A DNA stretch of 64,000 bases from Streptomyces sp. TG1A-8 (GCF_030499535.1 NZ_JASTLB010000001.1:4898001-4962000), one strand, 5' to 3'. Shown: positions 51,246-63,113, counted from the first letter of the stretch. The notes: a model not told the origin generated them from the sequence alone. Numbers and translations are program-made.

Positions 51246-52460
51246 CTACGCGCGTCCGGCCCCCGCGGTGCCCGGCAGGCCGGCCCGGCACGCATCATCC
51301 TGGTGTCCGCACGTCACCGCGTCGTACGCGCCCACCCCGATGTCGGCGAGGTTGCGCAGGCTGTCGGTGCCCGGCTGGAAGTAGCCGCTGTGCCCCCGCG
51401 CGTCCCGCGCGGACAGCACCCGCGCCCCGAACGCCGGGGACACCGGGTCGGCGCCGTGCCCGAGCCCGCCGACCTCCAGGTACGGCACGTCCCGCACCCA
51501 GTCGGTGGCGTCGCGCATGGCCCACACCCGGGCCGGGGTGCCCAGCCAGGAGGCGGCGGGGACGCGCATGCCGGGGCTGGCGGCCACGGCGATGTCGGCG
51601 ACCCGGCGCGGCATGCCGCGCGCGGCGACCCCGCACACCACCGAGCCGTAGCTGTGGCAGAACATCGACACGGCCGCCCGGCCCGGCAGGGCGCGCAGCA
51701 GCGCGTTCAGCCGTACGGCCCCCTCCTCGGCGCGCATGGCGGTCGCCGCGTCCACGCCCAGCCCGTCGGGCGCGGTGTAGTCGGCCCAGGCGATCACCGC
51801 CGTACGGGTCGAGGGGCGCCGCGCCCGCTCGGCCGCGTACAGGGCCTCGGCCATGCCGGCCGGGGCGCTGTACCTGCGGGACGTCCGCTGGAAGGTGAGC
51901 AGGTCGGTGTCGACGCCGGGGACGACGACGGAGATCCGCACGGCCGCGGTGAGGTTCCCGAACACCTCCGCGATCCGGCCCGAGCCCTCGGGGTCGAAGG
52001 CGAGGACGTGCCGGCCGGGGCGCGTCAGCGCCTCGTAGCGGTGCAGGCGGCGGCCGGCGTCCAGTTGTCCGGCCGTGCTGAGCCGCCCGTCGCGCACGCG
52101 CCTGCGCTCGACCTCGCGCGCCTGCTCCAGCGCGAGGCGGTTGGCCCGGTAGCGCAGGAGGACCGGCGCGCCGTTCATGTTGCCGACCGCCAGGGGGTAG
52201 CGGCGGGCGAGCCGCTCGCGCTCGCGCGGGGCGAGCGAGGCGAAGAAGCGGGCCAGCCGGGCCGGCGCGGCGTCCGGGTCCGGCAGGCGCAGGCCGTGGA
52301 CGCTGCCGTGCTCCCACTGGGCGAGCGAGGTCTGCAGGGCGGTCGGTTCCCGGTGGCTGCGCAGGGCGGTCCAGCCGGTGGTCGCGAGCATCACGAACAC
52401 GACGGCCAGGGCGAGCAGGGCGCGCCAGAGGTTCAGTGGTGGGGTGTCGAAGGAAGTCAC
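51246..52460 (-). CDS. Membrane-anchored alpha/beta hydrolase (DUF1023 type)
   Basis: A 404-residue protein with one N-terminal transmembrane anchor (LWRALLALAVVFVMLATTGW) and a large extracytoplasmic alpha/beta hydrolase domain. The nucleophile elbow is AAVSMFCHSYGSVVCGVAAR (G/C-x-S-x-G type, Ser about residue 270). Further conserved blocks are SVVVPGVDTDLLTF, AVIAWADYTAPDGLGVDAAT and the catalytic-His segment ARGHSGYFQPGTDSLRNLAD. This fits the actinobacterial DUF1023 hydrolase family. The substrate is unknown. It is transcribed on its own, 65 bp from the DUF4429 start on the other side. Confidence 0.85.
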   Translation of the reverse strand: MTSFDTPPLNLWRALLALAVVFVMLATTGWTALRSHREPTALQTSLAQWEHGSVHGLRLPDPDAAPARLARFFASLAPRERERLARRYPLAVGNMNGAPVLLRYRANRLALEQAREVERRRVRDGRLSTAGQLDAGRRLHRYEALTRPGRHVLAFDPEGSGRIAEVFGNLTAAVRISVVVPGVDTDLLTFQRTSRRYSAPAGMAEALYAAERARRPSTRTAVIAWADYTAPDGLGVDAATAMRAEEGAVRLNALLRALPGRAAVSMFCHSYGSVVCGVAARGMPRRVADIAVAASPGMRVPAASWLGTPARVWAMRDATDWVRDVPYLEVGGLGHGADPVSPAFGARVLSARDARGHSGYFQPGTDSLRNLADIGVGAYDAVTCGHQDDACRAGLPGTAGAGRA

Positions 52461-52521
52461 TGGGAGGACACACTAGGAGAACGGGACGGTCTCGGGGTAA
52501 CCGGGTGACGGGGATCACGTT

Positions 52522-53178
52522 TCAGCGGGCGGGACGCGTGCGGGAAACGTCCGGGGCCGTGCGCCAGTTCCCGGTGAGCGCCGGTCCCACCTGATCGAGG
52601 TACGACGCGGTGAGCGCGCGGATCGCCTCCGGGCCGTCCTCGTCGCCGGTGCTCCACTGCCGCGCGGTGACCCGTACGACCGCGCCGAAGACGGCCACGG
52701 CCAGCCGCGGGCGCGGATCGGCGTCCACGTCGACCCCCTCCCGTTCGGCGAGCAGCCGCGCGACCGTCTCCTCGGTGGCCGCCGAGCGGCGCAGGTGGGC
52801 GGCGAGCAGGGCCGGCGTCGACTCGATCGTCCGGTACATGCGCAGGTACAGCTCGACCGGGACGGCGGACTCGACGGTCTCCCGGATCGCGTCCCAGCCC
52901 TCCAGCACCGCCTGCCGCAGCGCCACCATCGGCGCCTCGCGCGCCGGGCGGGCCCGCAGCGCCGCCACGAAGCGGGCCTCCGCCATGTCCTGGACGGCCA
53001 GGGCCGCCTCCTCCTTGCCCGCGAAGTAGCGGAAGAAGGTGCGCTGCGAGACGTCCACGGCCCCGGCGATCTCGTCGACGGTCGTGTGCTCGTACCCCCG
53101 GGTGGTGAACAGTTCGAGAGCGGCCCTCAGCAGCGACTCCCGAGTACGCCGCTTCTTGCGTTCGCGCAGCGTCTCCAT
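52522..53178 (-). CDS. TetR-family repressor of the adjacent exporter
   Basis: A 218-residue TetR protein with an N-terminal HTH (ALELFTTRGYEHTTVDEIAG, AVDVSQRTFFRYFAGKEEAA) and an all-helical C-terminal ligand domain. Divergent from the MFS exporter gene with a 112-bp shared control region containing repeated TGACAG/CTGTCA words. It very probably represses the exporter and itself. Confidence 0.93.
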   Translation of the reverse strand: METLRERKKRRTRESLLRAALELFTTRGYEHTTVDEIAGAVDVSQRTFFRYFAGKEEAALAVQDMAEARFVAALRARPAREAPMVALRQAVLEGWDAIRETVESAVPVELYLRMYRTIESTPALLAAHLRRSAATEETVARLLAEREGVDVDADPRPRLAVAVFGAVVRVTARQWSTGDEDGPEAIRALTASYLDQVGPALTGNWRTAPDVSRTRPAR

Positions 53179-53253
53179 GACCTCTCCCGGTGAACGTTCC
53201 CCCAGCTCGGCCCAGGTGCTGGTGTCGTGTCAGTTACCGACTTGTGAATTGGT

Positions 53254-53283
53254 TTGTCAACTGTCAGCGGCTGTCACTAGCCT
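53254..53283 (+). promoter_or_regulatory. Promoter of the MFS gene with CTGTCA repeats; probable leaderless start
   Basis: TTGTCA (53254-53259), an 18-bp spacer and TAGCCT (53278-53283) form a sigma-70-type promoter. The predicted transcription start falls on or one base before the ATG at 53291, and no Shine-Dalgarno sequence precedes it. The spacer holds two CTGTCA words (53261, 53271), a possible TetR operator. Confidence 0.55.
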
Positions 53284-53290
53284 CACCGAT

Positions 53291-54901
53291 ATGACTAGTC
53301 AGACCACCATCGACGCGGCGGGGCCGGGGGGCGGTCCGGGCCCGGGGCCGGCCCCCGGCGCGGGACTGCGCGGCCATCCCTGGTTCACCCTCATCACCGT
53401 CGCCGTGGGCGTCATGATGGTGGCCCTGGACGGCACCATCGTGGCCATCGCCAACCCGGCGATCGGCAAGGACCTGCACGCCAGCTGGGCCCAGCTGCAG
53501 TGGATCACCAACGCCTACTTCCTGGCCCTGGCGGTCTCCCTGATCACCGCCGGCAAGCTGGGCGACCGGTTCGGGCACCGGCAGACCTTCCTGATCGGCG
53601 TGACCGGCTTCGCCGCCGCCTCCGGTGCCATCGGCCTGTCCGACAGCATCGCCGCGGTCGTCACCTTCCGCGTCTTCCAGGGCCTGTTCGGCGCGCTGCT
53701 GATGCCGGCCGCGCTCGGCCTGCTGCGGGCCACCTTCCCGGCCGGGAAGCTCAACATGGCGATCGGCATCTGGGGCATGGTGATCGGCGCCTCCACCGCG
53801 GGCGGCCCGATCCTGGGCGGCGTCCTGGTGGAGCACGTCAACTGGCAGTCCGTGTTCTTCATCAACGTGCCGGTCGGCGCCCTCGCCCTGGTCCTCGGCC
53901 TGTTGATCCTGCGGGACCACCGCGCGGAGAACGCCCCGCGCTCCTTCGACCTGCTCGGCATCGTCCTGCTGTCCGGCGCGATGTTCTGCCTGGTCTGGGC
54001 CCTCATCAAGGCTCCGGCCTGGGGCTGGGGCGACGGCCGGACCTGGCTGTTCATCCTCGTCTCCGTGGCCGGCTTCGCCCTGTTCTCCCTCTGGGAGACG
54101 AAGGTGAAGGAGCCGCTGATCCCGCTGGCGCTGTTCCGCTCGGTCCCGCTGTCCGCGGGTGTCGTCCTGATGGTCCTGATGGCCATCGCCTTCATGGGCG
54201 GCCTGTTCTTCGTCACCTTCTACCTGCAGAACGTCCACGGCATGAGCCCGATCGACGCCGGCCTGCACCTGCTGCCGCTGACCGGCATGATGATCGTCGG
54301 CTCCCCGCTCGCGGGCGTGATGATCACCAAGCTGGGCCCGCGCGTCCCGCTGGCGGGCGGCATGGCGCTCACCGCGGTCGCCATGTACGGCATGTCCACG
54401 CTGGACGAGGGCACGGGCAGCGCACTGATGTCCCTCTGGTTCGCCCTGCTCGGCCTCGGTCTCGCACCGGTCATGGTGGGCGCCACGGAGGTCATCGTCG
54501 GCAACGCGCCCATGGAGCTGTCGGGCGTGGCGGGCGGTCTGCAACAGGCCGCGATGCAGATCGGCGGCAGCCTGGGCACCGCGGTCCTCGGCGCCGTGAT
54601 GGCCTCCAAGGTCGACAGCACCCTCGCGGACAACTGGGCCCGCGCCGGCCTGCCGAAGCTCCCCCCGGAGCAGCTGCACCAGGCGGCCGAGGCGGTCCAG
54701 CAGGGCGTCGCCCCGGTGACCGCGCAGACCCCGGCGCAGCTCGTCCCGGGGATCACCGAGGTCGCGCACCACACCTTCGTCTCCGGCATGAGTCTCGCCT
54801 CCCTGGTCGCCGCGGGCGTGGCGGCCGTCGCCGTCCTCGTCGCGCTGCTCACCAAGCGGGGCGAGAACGCGGAGGCGGGCGCGGGCGTGGGCCACATCTG
54901 A
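53291..54901 (+). CDS. MFS drug exporter, DHA2 (14-TM, EmrB/QacA) family
   Basis: A 536-residue membrane protein. Motif C and A regions are visible: WFTLITVAVGVMMVALDGTI (TM1 with D-x-T motif), LITAGKLGDRFGHRQTFLIG (motif A), VFQGLFGALLMPAALGLLRA, and GMVIGASTAGGPILGGVLVE (motif C). Fourteen hydrophobic segments can be counted. It exports drugs or metabolites by proton antiport. Divergent from the TetR gene and presumably induced by its substrate. The ATG at 53291 is favoured because the promoter -10 element lies immediately upstream. Confidence 0.94.
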   Translation: MTSQTTIDAAGPGGGPGPGPAPGAGLRGHPWFTLITVAVGVMMVALDGTIVAIANPAIGKDLHASWAQLQWITNAYFLALAVSLITAGKLGDRFGHRQTFLIGVTGFAAASGAIGLSDSIAAVVTFRVFQGLFGALLMPAALGLLRATFPAGKLNMAIGIWGMVIGASTAGGPILGGVLVEHVNWQSVFFINVPVGALALVLGLLILRDHRAENAPRSFDLLGIVLLSGAMFCLVWALIKAPAWGWGDGRTWLFILVSVAGFALFSLWETKVKEPLIPLALFRSVPLSAGVVLMVLMAIAFMGGLFFVTFYLQNVHGMSPIDAGLHLLPLTGMMIVGSPLAGVMITKLGPRVPLAGGMALTAVAMYGMSTLDEGTGSALMSLWFALLGLGLAPVMVGATEVIVGNAPMELSGVAGGLQQAAMQIGGSLGTAVLGAVMASKVDSTLADNWARAGLPKLPPEQLHQAAEAVQQGVAPVTAQTPAQLVPGITEVAHHTFVSGMSLASLVAAGVAAVAVLVALLTKRGENAEAGAGVGHI

Positions 54902-55033
54902 CCCGCTTCCCCCTTCCGCGGCCCACGTTCACCCATCAGGGTGGCTCCGCTCAGGGTCCCTCGCCACGGACGCGCGTCGCAGGTCACAGTGGGTCAGGTC
55001 CTCCGCAGGGCACGGGAGGACGCCGGGACCGCG

Positions 55034-55063
55034 GCGCGCGCCGCCGGAGGGGGCGGCGCGCGC
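55034..55063. terminator. GC hairpin downstream of the MFS gene
   Basis: A perfect 12-bp stem (GCGCGCGCCGCC/GGCGGCGCGCGC, 6-nt loop) lies about 130 bp after the exporter stop and before the small membrane protein gene. It is a likely terminator. Confidence 0.55.
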
Positions 55064-55132
55064 GGGTCTGTCCGCGCGAAACCGGGGTACCCGCTCGCCG
55101 AAGCCGAAATGTCCATGGCGACCAGGGAGTTG

Positions 55133-55441
55133 ATGATGGCGGGCTTCGGGAACGGAACGCGCGGGTACCCCCGCTCACGCGGCCGGACATGGCAGCGGAC
55201 CGGGCCGGACCGTGCGACGCTCGGGATCATCGGCGCCATCTGCGCGGTGGCCGGGTTCTTCGCACTGGGCATCGTCCTGGGCCCGGTGGCGATCTTCTGC
55301 GGCTGGCAGTCCATGGGCCGCAAGTGGTCCTCCGACCACTCCGTCCCCGCGCTGGTGGCCCTGGTCCTGGGCGCCATCGACACCCTGCTGGCCGTCATCG
55401 CCCTGGCCGGCGCGGCCACGTGGGGCCACGGCCTCCTGTAG
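55133..55441 (+). CDS. Small DUF4190-like membrane protein
   Basis: A 102-residue protein with a short polar N-terminus and two transmembrane helices (IIGAICAVAGFFALGIVLGP and PALVALVLGAIDTLLAVIAL) joined by a loop G-W-x-S-M-G-R-K-W. The pattern 'I-x-G-x-I-x-A-V-x-G-F-F-x-L-G-I-x-x-G-P-x-A-I' is that of Streptomyces DUF4190 proteins, function unknown. ATG at 55133/55136 is chosen because AGGGAG sits 5-8 nt upstream; ATG at 55109 is an in-frame alternative. Confidence 0.72.
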   Translation: MMAGFGNGTRGYPRSRGRTWQRTGPDRATLGIIGAICAVAGFFALGIVLGPVAIFCGWQSMGRKWSSDHSVPALVALVLGAIDTLLAVIALAGAATWGHGLL

Positions 55442-55557
55442 CCCCACCGCCCGGCCGCCCCGTGCCCGCCCGCGCCCGCGCGGCCCGAGGGCCGCACGGC
55501 CGCGGGCGGTGTCCCGCGCGGCCGTGCGCCCTCGGGGTCACGGGGCGGGCGGCCTCC

Positions 55558-56298
55558 TCAGCGCCGCTGCTCCTCCCGCGCGGTCAGCCGGGCCACCTCG
55601 GCCCGCAGCAGGCGGATCTCCTCGGCCAGCGCGGTGATCGCCTCCGTCTGCCGCCGTTCCTCCACGTCGTCCTTGTCGAACCGCGCGATGAACCACGTGG
55701 CGATGTTCGCGGTCACGACGCCCAGCAGGGCGATCCCCGACAGCATCAGCCCGACCGCGATCATCCGTCCGAGCCCCGTGGTCGGCGCGTGGTCCCCGTA
55801 CCCCACCGTCGTCATCGTCGTGAACGACCACCACACCGCGTCGCCCAGGGTCCGGATGTTCCCGTCCGGCGACTCCCGCTCCACCGACAGCACCGCCAGG
55901 GACCCGAACATCAGCAGCCCGATCACGGACCCCGCGACGTAGGTGGTCAGCCGGATCTGCGGAGCCATCCGCGCCCGCCGCCCCACCAGCAGCAGCGTCG
56001 ACACCATGCGCAGCAGCCGGAGCGGCTGCAGTGCCGGCAGGACCACCGCGCACAGGTCGGGCCAGTGGGACCGCACGAACTCCGCGCGCCGCGGGGTGAG
56101 GGCCAGCCGCACCAGGCAGTCCGCGGCGAACGCGGCCCACACCACCCACTCCACGCCCGTGCACACGGCCGTCGCCGCACGGCTCGCGGAGCTGTCCACG
56201 ATCGGCACGGCGTACGCGACGGCGAAACCCACAGTCAGTGCCAGCAGCGGCCGCTGAGTGCGCCGTTCCCACCGCTCCTGTGCCGTCCGTCGCTCCAT
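55558..56298 (-). CDS. Voltage-gated-type potassium channel
   Basis: A 246-residue six-TM-type channel subunit. It has hydrophobic S1 (PLLALTVGFAVAYAVPIVDS), S2-S3, an Arg-bearing S4-like segment (LQPLRLLRMVSTLLLVGRRA), S5 (YVAGSVIGLLMFGSLAVLSV), the pore with the K+ selectivity filter in WWSFTTMTTVGYGDHAPTTG, and S6 (MLSGIALLGVVTANIATWFI). A C-terminal coiled coil (EAITALAEEIRLLRAEVARL) probably tetramerises it. The ATG at 56298 gives a short basic N-terminus before S1. It lies just beyond the aceE terminator. Confidence 0.92.
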   Translation of the reverse strand: MERRTAQERWERRTQRPLLALTVGFAVAYAVPIVDSSASRAATAVCTGVEWVVWAAFAADCLVRLALTPRRAEFVRSHWPDLCAVVLPALQPLRLLRMVSTLLLVGRRARMAPQIRLTTYVAGSVIGLLMFGSLAVLSVERESPDGNIRTLGDAVWWSFTTMTTVGYGDHAPTTGLGRMIAVGLMLSGIALLGVVTANIATWFIARFDKDDVEERRQTEAITALAEEIRLLRAEVARLTAREEQRR

Positions 56299-56321
56299 GA
56301 CCGCATAGTAAAGAAGAGGTA

Positions 56322-56351
56322 AGGGCGGTGGAGTCCCCACTCCACCGCCCT
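56322..56351 (-). terminator. aceE terminator
   Basis: A perfect 13-bp stem (AGGGCGGTGGAGT/ACTCCACCGCCCT) with a 4-nt loop lies 19 bp beyond the aceE stop and is followed on the minus strand by a pyrimidine-rich tail (TACCTCTTCTTTA). Confidence 0.88.
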
Positions 56352-56370
56352 CGGCCGCAGCGCCGTGCCG

Positions 56371-59118
<2,748 letters not shown>

Positions 59119-59512
59119 GCTGTTCCTTACCTGTCAGAGGGCCACTGGTACTCGTGCCTACTATTCGTGTCTGCACCGGTTCCCATCGTGTACCTCGGGA
59201 CGGCGCACGTCATCTCTACCGGTCAAAACGCAACGATACGCCCGGGGTGCGACGGGGATGGCAAGGTTGTTCGGCGGGTGTGACGACGGATGATTCCGAT
59301 CCGAGCAAACCGGGCACATCGGTGTGAGGTGGTTCCCCGGGAATCGGGATACGGTGCCAGGAGTTGCGGCGACACGGCCGGGATCGTCACCGTTTCGGCG
59401 GTCCGGAGGGCCGGGTACTTGCGCGATCGGTCCCGCCCGTGTGGACTACGGCCAATGCTTCGCGCACGCGCGTGGCTGAGACATTCACCAAGACATGATC
59501 AGGAGGCAACCC
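59119..59512. promoter_or_regulatory. Divergent control region between aceE and the DUF3052 gene
   Basis: About 390 bp without a gene. The first 130 bp next to aceE are locally AT-richer (CTACTATTCGTG; CATCTCTACCGGTC) and should hold the aceE promoter. On the right a strong AGGAGG at about 59501-59506 serves the DUF3052 gene. Confidence 0.5.
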
Positions 59513-59953
59513 GTGAGCGCGACCGCGGACCACGCGGAGGAGCGGACGAACCCTGCCGCCAGGCTGGGGTTCCAGCCCGGGCAGGTGGTCCAGGAGATCG
59601 GCTACGACGAGGACGTCGATCAGGAGCTTCGCGAGGCCATTGAGGAAGCCGTCGAAGGCGACCTGATGGACGAGGACTACGACGACGTGGCCGACGCCGT
59701 CGTGCTGTGGTTCCGTGACGAGGACGGCGACCTGACCGATGTGCTGGTGGACGCCACCACGTACATCGAGGAGGGTGGCGCCATCCTGCTCCTCACGCCG
59801 AAGACCGGCCGTGCGGGGTACGTGGAACCGAGCGACATCTCGGAAGCCGCGACGACCGCCGGCCTGACCGCGTCCAAGAGCGTCAGCGTGGGCAAGGACT
59901 GGAGCGGCTCGCGTCTGGCGACGCCGAAGGCCGCCAAGTCCGGCAAGAGGTAG
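59513..59953 (+). CDS. DUF3052 family protein
   Basis: A 146-residue acidic protein: NPAARLGFQPGQVVQEIGYD, DLMDEDYDDVADAVVLWFRD, DGDLTDVLVDATTYIEEGGA, LLLTPKTGRAGYVEPSDISE. This conserved actinobacterial DUF3052 protein is nearly always next to aceE and a peroxiredoxin, as here. GTG at 59513 has AGGAGG 6 nt upstream. The function is unknown; conserved linkage to pyruvate dehydrogenase is the main clue. Confidence 0.93.
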   Translation: MSATADHAEERTNPAARLGFQPGQVVQEIGYDEDVDQELREAIEEAVEGDLMDEDYDDVADAVVLWFRDEDGDLTDVLVDATTYIEEGGAILLLTPKTGRAGYVEPSDISEAATTAGLTASKSVSVGKDWSGSRLATPKAAKSGKR

Positions 59954-59964
59954 CCGCCCCGTCC

Positions 59965-59995
59965 CCGGGCGGCGGACGACCCGTCCGCCGCCCGG
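59965..59995 (+). terminator. Terminator after the DUF3052 gene
   Basis: A perfect 14-bp stem (CCGGGCGGCGGACG/CGTCCGCCGCCCGG, 3-nt loop) begins 12 bp after the stop codon. Confidence 0.85.
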
Positions 59996-60073
59996 CGGTG
60001 ACGGCTGCGTAGGGTGGCCGGGGGCGTTTGCCGCGCCCTCATCCGAACAGCCCACCGAAAGGGATGCACGACG

Positions 60074-60532
60074 ATGGCGATCCAGGTCGGCGACAAGGCA
60101 CCCGACTTCGAACTGAAGGACAACCACGGCCGCACCGTGCGGCTCTCCGACTTCCGCGGGGACAAGAACGTGGTGCTCCTCTTCTACCCCTTCGCCTTCA
60201 CCGGCGTGTGCACCGGCGAGCTGTGCGAGCTGCGCGACAACCTGCCGCAGTTCTCCGACCGCGACACCCGGCTGCTCGCCGTCTCGAACGACTCCATCCA
60301 CACCCTGCGCGTCTTCGCCGAGCAGGAGGGCCTGGAGTACCCGCTGCTGAGCGACTTCTGGCCGCACGGCGAGGTCTCGCGCGCCTACGGCGTCTTCGAC
60401 GAGGACAAGGGCTGCGCCGTCCGCGGCACCTTCGTCATCGACAAGGAGGGCGTCGTGCGGTGGACCGTGGTCAACGGCCTGCCCGACGCGCGCGACCTGA
60501 ACGACTACGTCAGGGCGCTCGACGCCCTGTGA
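60074..60532 (+). CDS. AhpE-like peroxiredoxin
   Basis: A 152-residue thioredoxin-fold peroxidase. The peroxidatic Cys46 lies in [20 protein letters not shown] (P-x-x-x-T-x-x-C), with a second Cys at 51. The conserved active-site Arg is in the C-terminal [20 protein letters not shown]. Mycobacterial AhpE is a one-Cys enzyme; the extra Cys51 could form a disulfide, as in many streptomycete members. It reduces organic peroxides and peroxynitrite in the cytoplasm. The ATG at 60074 opens the [13 protein letters not shown] start. Confidence 0.93.
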   Translation: MAIQVGDKAPDFELKDNHGRTVRLSDFRGDKNVVLLFYPFAFTGVCTGELCELRDNLPQFSDRDTRLLAVSNDSIHTLRVFAEQEGLEYPLLSDFWPHGEVSRAYGVFDEDKGCAVRGTFVIDKEGVVRWTVVNGLPDARDLNDYVRALDAL

Positions 60533-60669
60533 GCCGCCGCGCGGGCCGGCATCCGTGACGCGTGGCGTCAGGTCCGCCGAGGGCGGGAACCCGTCACTAG
60601 GATCGGCACGTTGATCCCCTATCCGAAGCACGACGGGGCTCCCGCCCCAGGACACCACATGGAGGACCC

Positions 60670-61245
60670 GTGGGAGTCAGCCTCAGCAAGGGCGGCAACG
60701 TATCGCTGACGAAGGAGGCCCCGGGCCTGACGGCCGTCATCGTCGGTCTGGGGTGGGACGTGCGCACCACGACCGGCACCGACTTCGACCTCGACGCCAG
60801 CGCGCTGCTGCTGAACAACTCCGGCAAGGTCGCGAGCGACCAGCACTTCGTCTTCTTCAACAACCTCAAGAGCCCCGAGGGCTCGGTCGAGCACACCGGT
60901 GACAACCTCACCGGCGAGGGCGAGGGCGACGACGAACAGATCAAGGTCCACCTGGCCGGCGTCCCGACCGACGTCGAGAAGATCGTCTTCCCGGTGTCGA
61001 TCTACGACGCCGAGAACCGCCAGCAGTCCTTCGGCCAGGTCCGCAACGCCTTCATCCGCGTGGTGAACCAGGCCAACCAGCAGGAGATCGCCCGCTACGA
61101 CCTGAGCGAGGACGCCTCCACCGAGACCGCCATGGTCTTCGGCGAGCTGTACCGGCACGGCGCGGAGTGGAAGTTCCGCGCCATCGGCCAGGGGTACGCC
61201 TCCGGCCTGCGCGGCATCGCGCAGGACTTCGGCGTCAACGTCTGA
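60670..61245 (+). CDS. terD: TerD-family tellurium/stress protein (1)
   Basis: A 191-residue Ca2+-binding beta-sandwich protein. Family signatures: [40 protein letters not shown] (D-x-D-A-S metal ligands), [20 protein letters not shown] and [10 protein letters not shown] (second metal cluster), [19 protein letters not shown], and the C-terminal [20 protein letters not shown] with D-F-G-V. TerD proteins act in tellurite/ROS resistance and phage-related stress responses, and in Streptomyces affect development. GTG at 60670 follows GGAGG by 5 nt. First of a ter cluster. Confidence 0.96.
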   Translation: MGVSLSKGGNVSLTKEAPGLTAVIVGLGWDVRTTTGTDFDLDASALLLNNSGKVASDQHFVFFNNLKSPEGSVEHTGDNLTGEGEGDDEQIKVHLAGVPTDVEKIVFPVSIYDAENRQQSFGQVRNAFIRVVNQANQQEIARYDLSEDASTETAMVFGELYRHGAEWKFRAIGQGYASGLRGIAQDFGVNV

Positions 61246-61266
61246 CGTCCGGCAGCCTCCGCATCC

Positions 61267-61301
61267 GTCCGGCGCCGCTCCGTTCGGGAGCGGCGCCGGA
61301 C
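61267..61301 (+). terminator. Hairpin between the two terD genes
   Basis: A perfect 15-bp stem (GTCCGGCGCCGCTCC/GGAGCGGCGCCGGAC, 5-nt loop) lies in the 100-bp gap between the paralogues and should terminate or attenuate transcription of the first gene. Confidence 0.85.
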
Positions 61302-61345
61302 GTGCAGGGCAACCAGGGAAGCACCATCAGGGGAGGACCAGCATC

Positions 61346-61924
61346 ATGGGCGTCACGCTCGCCAAGGGAGGCAACGTCTCCCTCTCCAAGGCCGCACCGA
61401 ACCTCACCAACGTCCTGATCGGACTCGGCTGGGACGCGCGGTCCACCACTGGCGCCCCCTTCGACCTGGACGCCAGCGCGCTGCTGTGCGACGCCGGGAA
61501 CCGGGTGCTGGGCGACGAATGGTTCATCTTCTACAACCAGCTCACCAGCCCCGACGGCTCGGTGGAGCACACGGGCGACAACCTCACCGGTGAGGGCGAG
61601 GGCGACGACGAGTCCCTCCTGGTGGACCTCGCCAAGGTGCCGGCCGGCTGCGAGAAGATCGTCTTCCCCGTCTCGATCCACCTGGCCGACGAGCGCGGCC
61701 AGACCTTCGGCCAGGTCTCCAACGCCTTCATCCGGGTGGTCAACCAGGCCGACGGCCAGGAACTGGCCCGCTACGACCTGAGCGAGGACGCCTCCACCGA
61801 GACCGCCATGATCTTCGGCGAGCTGTACCGGTACCAGGGCGAGTGGAAGTTCCGAGCGGTCGGACAGGGGTACGCGTCGGGGCTGCGGGGCATCGCTCTA
61901 GACTTCGGAGTCAACGTTTCGTAA
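61346..61924 (+). CDS. terD: TerD-family tellurium/stress protein (2)
   Basis: A 192-residue paralogue of the preceding gene, roughly three quarters identical. The same motifs appear ([80 protein letters not shown]). ATG at 61346 with GGGGAGGACC upstream. The tandem arrangement suggests a local duplication. It is followed after 37 bp by the DUF475 membrane protein gene, likely in one transcript. Confidence 0.96.
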   Translation: MGVTLAKGGNVSLSKAAPNLTNVLIGLGWDARSTTGAPFDLDASALLCDAGNRVLGDEWFIFYNQLTSPDGSVEHTGDNLTGEGEGDDESLLVDLAKVPAGCEKIVFPVSIHLADERGQTFGQVSNAFIRVVNQADGQELARYDLSEDASTETAMIFGELYRYQGEWKFRAVGQGYASGLRGIALDFGVNVS

Positions 61925-61961
61925 AGCCGCGTACGGCGCGGGGGAGATCCGTACACACACG

Positions 61962-63113
61962 ATGGGGGAGCCAGTGCTTCTGAAAACCTTCGGCTGGTCG
62001 TTCGCGGTCACCGCGCTCGGTCTGGTCGCGGCGGCGTTCTACGGGGGGTGGACCGCCTTCGGCATCGTGGCGATCCTCGCCGTCCTGGAGATCTCGCTGT
62101 CGTTCGACAACGCGGTGGTCAACGCCGGGATCCTGAAGAAGATGAGCGCCTTCTGGCAGAAGATCTTCCTCACGGTCGGCGTGCTCATCGCCGTCTTCGG
62201 CATGCGGCTGGTGTTCCCCGTCGTCATCGTCGCCATCAGCGCCAAGATGGGTCCGGTCGAGGCCGTCAACCTCGCGCTCAACAACAAGGACCGCTACCAG
62301 GAGCTGGTCACCGACGCCCACCCGGCGATCGCCGCCTTCGGCGGCATGTTCCTGCTGATGATCTTCCTCGACTTCATCTTCGAGGACCGGGACATCCAGT
62401 GGCTGCGCTGGATCGAGCGGCCGCTGGCCAAGCTCGGCAAGGTCGACATGCTGTCGGTCTGCATCTCCCTGATCGTCCTGCTCATCACCGCCTTCACCTT
62501 CGCCGCCCACGCCCACCAGCACGGCGGCTCCCACGTCGACAAGGCCCAGACCGTGCTGATCGCCGGGATCGCCGGCCTGATCACCTACATGGTCGTCGGC
62601 GGCCTGTCCGGCCACTTCGAGAACAGGCTGGAGGCGGAGGAGGAACGCGAGCACGAGCAGGAGGAGGAGGCCGTCCGCAGCGGCAAGCAGCGCTCGGCGG
62701 TGGTCCTGGCCGGCCAGGCCGCGTTCTTCATGTTCCTCTACCTGGAGGTCCTGGACGCGTCCTTCTCCTTCGACGGCGTGATCGGCGCCTTCGCCATCAC
62801 CAACGACATCGTGCTGATGGCGCTGGGCCTCGGCATCGGGGCGATGTACGTCCGGTCGCTGACGGTCTACCTCGTCCGCCAGGGCACCCTGGACGACTAC
62901 GTCTACCTGGAGCACGGCGCCCACTACGCGATCGGCGCCCTGGCCGTGATCCTCATGGTCACCATCCAGTACGAGATCAACGAGGTCGTCACCGGTCTGG
63001 TCGGCGTCGTCCTGATCGCCTGGTCCTTCTGGTCCTCCGTCCGCCGCAACCGCGTCCTGGCGGCCGCCGAGGGCAGGAGCGACGACAAGGCCGAGGTCTC
63101 CTCCGGCGTCTGA
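61962..63113 (+). CDS. DUF475/TerC-like integral membrane protein
   Basis: A 383-residue polytopic protein. Hydrophobic helices: SFAVTALGLVAAAFYGGWTA, GIVAILAVLEISLSFDNAVV, FLTVGVLIAVFGMRLVFPVV, VCISLIVLLITAFTFAAHAH, LIAGIAGLITYMVVGGLSGH, VVLAGQAAFFMFLYLEVLDA, and IGALAVILMVTIQYEINEVV. The paired motifs EISLSFDNAVVNA and EVLDASFSFDGVIGAF are the TerC signature (acidic residues in TM helices). TerC-like proteins are linked to Mn2+/metal handling and tellurite resistance. ATG at 61962 is chosen; a GTG at 61974 has a GGGGGAG too close to it to be preferred. Confidence 0.92.
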   Translation: MGEPVLLKTFGWSFAVTALGLVAAAFYGGWTAFGIVAILAVLEISLSFDNAVVNAGILKKMSAFWQKIFLTVGVLIAVFGMRLVFPVVIVAISAKMGPVEAVNLALNNKDRYQELVTDAHPAIAAFGGMFLLMIFLDFIFEDRDIQWLRWIERPLAKLGKVDMLSVCISLIVLLITAFTFAAHAHQHGGSHVDKAQTVLIAGIAGLITYMVVGGLSGHFENRLEAEEEREHEQEEEAVRSGKQRSAVVLAGQAAFFMFLYLEVLDASFSFDGVIGAFAITNDIVLMALGLGIGAMYVRSLTVYLVRQGTLDDYVYLEHGAHYAIGALAVILMVTIQYEINEVVTGLVGVVLIAWSFWSSVRRNRVLAAAEGRSDDKAEVSSGV

